64,000 bases of DNA, taken from assembly GCA_903813345.2 (NCBI GenBank), contig CAIIXF020000001.1:48251885-48315884 (forward strand), in the 5' to 3' direction. Both the position numbers and the translations under genes were made by a program. Source of the stretch: Owenia fusiformis. Lineage: Eukaryota; Annelida; Polychaeta; Sabellida; Oweniidae. Positions 58,031 through 64,000 of the stretch are shown in pieces (position 1 is the stretch's first letter; each line of letters begins with the position of its first letter). The notes beneath the pieces were generated by a model. The model searched no databases, was not told the origin of the DNA, and worked only from the letters and a program-made list of their open reading frames with translations.

Positions 58031-60199
58031 AACCAGCCTTTTTATTGTGACGGAACAGAATTAAAAGCCGTCTACTGTACCAGGGTTTACATTATAATAT
58101 ACAAGACAAAATGAATTTTGCCAGGTTTCAGTTGAGTTTTGGGTATACTTGGCAAGTTGAACTTGTCTATACTAGACACAGGACCGTTACATGAGAAGGA
58201 ATTTCCACTATGGTTACTCAAGATCTATGATTAATTTTTTTTATTAGATTCATACCTCCATATTAAGAAACAACTTGAACATATTCTTGGAAGAAATGTT
58301 TGTGCACTGTCTACTGAGAAGATGGCGGACCAGTTTTTTTTATTCCAAATAACATATATACATGTACATTACAAAATAATAATCTTAGAGTTTTTACAAT
58401 CTAAGAATTTCCTTCACAGTTGTTATATTTGAAATCATGAATAGTTGATCACCTGGACCAGTTGATCACCTTTTCAAGTGAAACAAAGAAAGACATCATT
58501 TTGAAATGTCCAGAACATGCATTTTTGACTTTTGATTTTGGTCCCATGAACAGAAATGTTATAATTAGGACATGATGGCTGTTGAGTGTGTCAATTTTTA
58601 GAAGTAGAAGTAAGAGAATTTTGGAGATATCGAGTGTCAAAGTATGGCCTATTTTATGCCTACTCAGTATATTACTGAATTTCTACAATGTCATAAGTAA
58701 TGTCACTTCGAGATGGATACTCCGCTTTCATTACATGTGAAGAAAACAGAAATTGATAAAAAATTGACAGATCGAGTGGAAGGTGTTACAATGAGCCTTA
58801 TTTTCAGAATGTTTATTCCAGTGTATTGAATCATTTATAATTCAATTAAATAAAAATCTCAATTTTATCATTTTAATTTACCCTTCGTGAGCCCCATCAT
58901 GCATTTATTTTCAAAAATAACTTGATCATGGAAGTCATAGAAAATTATCAGCTCACAACAGTGAGTCAAAATTTCAAAATCTAGAGATGGTTCTTTGAAC
59001 TAAATTGTAATAAGACAGGGGCCCATGTTTAAATTTTCAATGGGTGATGAATGATATCAGAAAATGCAGACAATTTTTGGGATTGCTAAAATTGGGATAA
59101 GATAGAGTCAAGCCTTTTTTCTTAATGATCTGGGGAAGACACATGTTTTCAAGATTAATATGAAAATCTGGAAAAAGTTCAAAAATGTTTAAAATGACAG
59201 ATGGTAAATGTTGGTTTTGATATTTTCTTTAGTTTTAATTGAATTAAACCGCTGGGGTGGCCAGTTGAGTCGAAACAGAGATCTATTTTATAGTCCTGCC
59301 ATCTTTTTACCAGTTGAGAAACTATGAACAGGTTGACCCCAAAAAAATGCAACCCACTATTTTCTAAATAATTATATAAATTTTCCTGTTTTTGAATGTC
59401 TAATTTATAGATCAATTACCAACTCATAAAGAATCACAGTATTTTCTTTGGGTTAATTATTTTCCACTAACAAAATGTATACCTAGTAATGAGTTGGCAT
59501 GTATTTATGAATCAGTGTTATTTGTCAAAATAAGTCACAAAAGATACAGATCTGATTAATAGCCCATGTGATAAAAATCTAAAATTTCTGTACTTCAACA
59601 CTGCAGGATACAAATTCTCTATTTCACTCTGACATCCCCATATCCCAAATTTTGTTACTTCAACTCCATTTTTGTTGAAAAGTTATTTAAAAACAATGAC
59701 AAATATCATCGTTATTTAATACAGAAATTGGTGTGTCCTTGAAGGCAGTGGCAGATAAAAAATGAGGCCCAAAAACCCATTACTCTCCAATTTTGGGCCT
59801 ATTGCTAAGAAAATGGTCCCAAATTTTCAGATTTGGTGCCCAGAAATTTTGATTCATGTCACAATATAGGGTAGAGATTTTTGGGTTTTTATTTTGTGCA
59901 ATTTTTTTAAAAGGGTATGAATATCTATTGATGGACTGGACTGGCTTAGCTGGATTGGCTTATATTTTTGAAATGTGCCACTTTGTTTTAACAAAAACAC
60001 AAGTTTTTAAAAAAGGTAGGGAAAATCTATCAATAGGATGGACTTTGTTTTCTGGAAATGTGCTACTTTTGGCCAATTGTTTTTGTTTTTAAAAACGGTA
60101 TGTTAATATATTACTGGACTCTGGAAATGCACTTGGCTGTTTTAAAAAGGTGTAAAAATATACAATTTGTTTACATCCAAAAGTAGCACAAAAAACAAA
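58031..60199. other. Gene-free stretch with a degenerate tandem repeat
   Basis: About 59920-60130 holds three poor copies of a unit with gaaatgtgccactttg/gaaatgtgctacttttgg and tttttaaaaa-ggta. Nothing else supported. A plus-strand frame around 58265-58350 (HIKKQLEHILGRNVCALSTE) is unassigned. Confidence 0.45.
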
Positions 60200-61275
60200 A
60201 CAAGGCACAGACTTGAACAATATCGTACCTAAAACACAGCAGTGTGACAGTGAAGAATTTAGGACGGAAAATCCAAAATGGCCACCTTAAACTTTACCCA
60301 GAATGCCCAAAAACTAATCAGTTCTTAACTTTAATACGTAGAAACATCCCTGAAAATTTCAGATGAATCCATTAAATCGTTTGGCTGGAATCCTGTAGAC
60401 AGGTCTTGAAAGTGAAGATTTTAGGACGGAAAATCAAAAATGGCCACCTTAAAATTAACCCAGAATGCCCAAAAACTAATCAGTTGTTAACTTTGATATG
60501 TAGAAACATCCCTGTAAATTTCAAACGAATCGGTCAAATGGTTTGACTGGAAACCTGTAGACAAGTCTTGAAAGTGAAGATTTAGGACGGAAAATCCAAA
60601 ATGGCCACCTTAAATTTTACCCAGGATGCCAAAAACTAATCAATTCTTAACTTTGATATGTAGAAACATCCCTGAAAATTTCAGATGAATCCGTCAAATG
60701 GTTTGGCTGGAAACCTGTAGACAAGTCTTGAAAGTGAAGATTTTAGGACGGAAAATCCAAAATGGCCACCTTAAAATTAACCCAGAATGCCCAAAAACAA
60801 ATCAGTTGTTAACTTTGATATGTAGAAACATCCCTGTAAATTTCAAATGAATCCGTCAATGGTTTGGCTGGAAACCTGTAGACAAGTCTTGAAAGTGAAG
60901 ATTTTAGGACGGAAAATCCAAAAAATAGCCACCTTTAATTTTACCCAGAATGCCAAAAAACTAATCAGTTCTTAACTTTGATACGTAGAAACATCCCTGA
61001 AAATTTCAGATGAATCCGTCAAATGGTTTGGCTGGAAACCTGTAGACAAGTCTTGAAAGTGAAGATTTTAGGATGGAAAATCCAAAATGGCCACCTTAAA
61101 ATTTACCCAGAATGCCCAAAAACTAATCAGTTCTTAACTTTGATACGTAGAAACATTCCTGAAAATTTCAGATGAATCTGTCAAATGGTTTGGCTGGAAA
61201 CCTGTAGACAAGCTGAAAAGTGAGACGCCGCCCGCCCGTCAAGCTGACTACAATATCGTACCTTTATTAGGTACG
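60200..61275 (-). mobile_element. Helentron-type tandem-repeat element, family B
   Basis: About six and a half units of roughly 160 bp, each with aggacggaaaatccaaaatg, gccaccttaaa and gtttggctggaaacctgtag. The right end on plus is a hairpin cgtacctttattaggtacg followed by ataa. The left end carries caatatcgtacctaaaa, the subterminal inverted partner of ttaggtacgat. Confidence 0.75.
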
Positions 61276-61366
61276 ATAAAAATCTCGTCCTTATATCATG
61301 ACACTGATGGAAATTTTGCCAAGATTTAAATTAAAACTTGATATTGTATGTTGTCATGTATTTTAG

Positions 61367-61491
61367 ATGGAATAATGGGGTGTGATTGTAAATCAAAGTG
61401 TAAGACCATCAAATGCCCCTGCAGAGACAGGTTAAAACCATGTGACCCTACAGAATGTAAAACATGCAAGAAAACATGTGAAAATAAATCT
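61367..61491 (+). CDS. Exon coding for a CXC (E(z)-like) cysteine motif
   Basis: Acceptor gtattttag, donor AAATCT|GTAAGT. Only one frame is open (entered after two bases): GIMGCDCKSKCKTIKCPCRD then RLKPCDPTECKTCKKTCENK. Cysteine spacing is C-x-C-x3-C-x4-C-x-C-x6-C-x4-C-x2-C-x3-C. As I recall it, the first eight cysteines match the CXC domain of EZH/E(z) proteins in spacing, including the CPC and CDP positions. Such domains bind Zn clusters and, in other CXC proteins, DNA. The rest is too different from EZH2 to be the E(z) orthologue; a paralogue, an MSL2/Tesmin-type CXC protein or a transposon-borne domain are alternatives. No partner exon was found. Confidence 0.6.
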
Positions 61492-61627
61492 GTAAGTAGT
61501 CTTTGAACATAAATAACATAACAAATAGAGTAAAATACAAATTCATATGTGAATGGCTATGTGAGATCACAGAAATGTTTGGTTTAATTCATCTGACCCT
61601 GCAATTGTAATAAGACATGGGTCAATA

Positions 61628-62094
61628 CTGTAGATTGGGTTAATTTGGCGCTACTTAATTTGGCTATTTTGCCATTTTTGGCATATTGGCGGCTATTTAA
61701 TTTGGCGGATATGCAAAAAATTTGGCATGTTTGACTATGTTCATTTTTTTCTATAGTGAGCACCACTGGCGATATTCACCATGTTTGTACATTTTTGTGA
61801 GATCATCCTTTAAATTTTGCATCTCGATCGATGCTGCTACTATACCGCGCTTTTCCTTCCTAGTTTTTCCTGAGTAATAATGAGTGACTGACCAGTTCTG
61901 AGCCAATTTATGAGACGTTTTTTCATATTTTTGGAAAAAACTAAACCGGAAGTGACCTAAATACACTGAACGAAATACCCTAGATAATTCCCGGGGATTC
62001 ATTCTAAATTTTGGCGAAGATTTATATTGGCGAATTTTTCAATTTCGCCAAATTCGCCAAATTAAAGCCGGCGCCAAATTAACCCTATCTACAG
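61628..62094. mobile_element. 467-bp MITE, TACTGTA type, TA target duplication
   Basis: Ends CTGTAGATTGGGTTAATTTG / CAAATTAACCCTATCTACAG, flanked by TA (61626-61627, 62095-62096). Subterminal word aatttggcg/cgccaaatt repeated. It lies 136 bp downstream of the CXC exon. A degenerate relative is at 15070-15200. Confidence 0.8.
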
Positions 62095-62543
62095 TACATG
62101 AATTTTCTATGTATTCAGTAGATGTAAACATTTTTTAGATTGCTTAAATTATAGGTATATGGAGGCTCACTGATCTTGTGAATACACTATTTCAAAGGAT
62201 TCCTTTAACCAAATTTTGCATAGGTCTACCTACAAGCATATTACTTAATCTTATGACATTTGAAAAATAGTGGCAGTTTTTGCTGGTGTTTTTATTTTTA
62301 CGCTATAACTGGAAAAGTTTTTTGTTGGCCTAGGCTTGCATTCACCTGAAACTCTTTTTTAGTGTTTGAAAAGTTGAAAAATTATAAAAAATATTTGCAG
62401 CATGGGCATAGGCATCAGACTTAAGTAATAAGGTGATTTTGTTGAAATTGTTTGGGCTAATAGGCGGCTGTTTTGAAAAATGGTGTCGCTCTGTTTAATG
62501 TCCTTTAATGGAAAAGTAGAATAGTAATTTTCCTGAAGTTTAA
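62095..62543. other. Gene-free AT-rich stretch
   Basis: No exon or bounded repeat seen. The minus frame at 62359-62580 has no known domain. Confidence 0.45.
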
Positions 62544-63090
62544 CTAGACAACAATAACGCCAAAGCATAGTAAATCCCATCGAACAGCCATAGCTGGCAT
62601 TTTTACAAACAAAGTATAATTAGCAAAAATCATAAAACAACACATAAAAAATGACCACATTTTCAAAATGGTTGCTAACTATAGCCAAATTGTCATCTGA
62701 AAGTATAATATGCTTCTATAGTAGGCACATATAAAATTTCAACAAAATCGCACACACATACACGACAATGTCAAAAATGGCTGCCTACTTGCCAAAATGT
62801 CATAAGACAGTGTGCCATGCTTATGAGTATTCACATATCAAAAATGAACAAAATCGCTCTAGTAGTTATTGAGTTATAGTAAAAAACGTAAAATAGCACA
62901 TGTAAAAATGGTGAGCATTTTTCAAAAGGGCCCCCTACTTGCCAAAATGTAATTAGACAGCGTGTCTTATAGTAATCACACACCAAATATGAACAAAATC
63001 GCTCCGCCACTTTTTGAGTTATAGTAAAAAACGTAAAAATGGTGGCCATTTTTCAAAATGGTTGCCTTCTACCAAAAGTGTTATTAGAGA
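62544..63090 (-). mobile_element. Helentron/pearl-like element, family A copy 3 (partial)
   Basis: Left end CTAGACAACAATAACGCCAA with the ATCCCATCGAAC repeat and about three tandem units. It breaks off after ccaaaagtgttattag, shortly before the MITE at 63104, and lacks the ACGG part and the opposite end. Confidence 0.7.
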
Positions 63091-63103
63091 GATTTCGCAC
63101 ATA

Positions 63104-63903
63104 CCGTATTATCTCTAATAAAGGCACACACTCCAATTAACGCACACCCGACTTTTCCAAGAAAGACTGGCAACTTGAAAAACAAAAATCAAGAAAAAAT
63201 AGATCAAGATCTATAATTTATTCGAGCGGGCGATAATAGGGTAATATTGAATTATTCACTTACCGCTATCGATAGAGCCGTTTGTGAGTATAATGCTGTT
63301 ACAGACGTGTCTAAGGAACCTTATGAGCTATAACTACGTTCATGATAACCTTATAGTGATGAGTTAAAAGCTACTATGAACGTTAATTCGGGCCCGTCGC
63401 CATTACTCAAACTCGCAGTGCATCATGGGAGTTCCGATCTATAAATATTCTTCTGCCCTTTCCCACAAACAAATATTCAATCCTTTATAAATGTTAAGTA
63501 GCATTTTATGGATATAAAACATATTTTCACCAACTATGAGGACCATTCAGATACAAGAAGCCTTTAGATTTTGACTCAGGTATCGGTGTCAATTTCCAAA
63601 ATGGCGCCTGCTCGGAGCAATTGCAGTGGATGTTTATCATCAATATTGATGCGTATTCAGGTATTATAATGCCAATTAACCCACGGAAACACATTCAGCA
63701 GATTGATAAATGCATGAGGAAATCATTGAGGTATGATAATATGTTATCTAGTTGGAGTGAGTCTAGTTTTAAAGAGGAAAATCATGAAACACCCTATTAT
63801 CGCCCAAATTTTTTTTCACAAATCCCCGGGGATTTTGTCATTTGAGACATCTCCTCCAGGAGAATTTGGTAGACGCACTGTGCGTTTATTGGAGAGAATA
63901 CGG
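63104..63903. mobile_element. 800-bp MITE-like element with ends CCGTATT, TA duplication
   Basis: Inverted ends CCGTATTATCTCTAATAAAG / GAGAATACGG with inner gcacac/gtgcgt words, flanked by TA (63102-63103, 63904-63905). The frame at 63621-63845 gives no known domain. Confidence 0.65.
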
Positions 63904-63905
63904 TA

Positions 63906-64000
63906 AGTGAAAGTACAACTTATACATAAACGTATAGTTTAAAGGGTCATGTCGAACTATTATATTTACTAAAATCAATTTTAAATTGTGCTTAATGGAA
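63906..64000. other. Window end, nothing recognised
   Basis: AT-rich flank of the preceding element. Confidence 0.4.

Overview
The window reads as AT-rich nuclear DNA of a marine invertebrate. Introns are long, exons are short with GT/AG borders, and mobile elements of many classes are nested in one another. Helitron-type elements carrying tandem repeats plus an ACGG/GGAC microsatellite recall the 'pearl' elements known from bivalve molluscs, so a bivalve or other lophotrochozoan is my best guess; no host gene proves it. Most short open frames are chance or repeat-derived. The real genes had to be assembled from splice sites and reading phase.

Host genes. (1) 1-2137, minus strand: three phase-compatible 5' exons of an RFX-family (RFX1/2/3-like) transcription factor; the gene continues off the left edge. 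(2) 15273-22435, minus strand: eight exons joining without a break into the C-terminal 301 residues of a membrane protein with about six helices and a stop codon; its ectodomain exons are missing apart from one weak candidate at 27641. I cannot name this protein. (3) 61367-61491, plus strand: one exon for a nine-cysteine CXC-type motif with the spacing of the E(z)/EZH CXC domain.

Mobile DNA. A nearly intact CR1/Jockey-group LINE (29356-33055, minus) encodes a 2A-like motif, PHD finger, endonuclease and reverse transcriptase, broken by one frameshift. Two 5'-truncated LINEs of another family lie at 34472-35841 (12-bp target duplication) and 49470-53117 (split by two DNA transposons), and an L1/Tx1-like fragment at 36369-37225. 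Helentron-type tandem-repeat elements fill 13873-14976, 20975-21740, 22500-23200, 34010-36000, 37690-40335, 53150-54530, 60200-61275 and 62544-63090.

DNA transposons without transposase are abundant. Six share 5'-CAC termini close to CACGGTG and AT-rich 5-6-bp target duplications (19456, 40451, 45229, 49632, 55407, 57194). This combination resembles the Transib/RAG-like superfamily and is the most interesting signal here. Others have 7-bp (CATGGG family), 8-bp (hAT-like), 9-bp (Mutator-like) or TA duplications. One stack is nested three deep (45229-48726). A foldback family (10735 and 43735) shows compensatory changes between its arms, and one copy provides the empty site for a CATGGG element.

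The genes and elements do not form one pathway. The window is a host-gene landscape overwritten by successive transposon waves whose relative order can often be read from the nesting.
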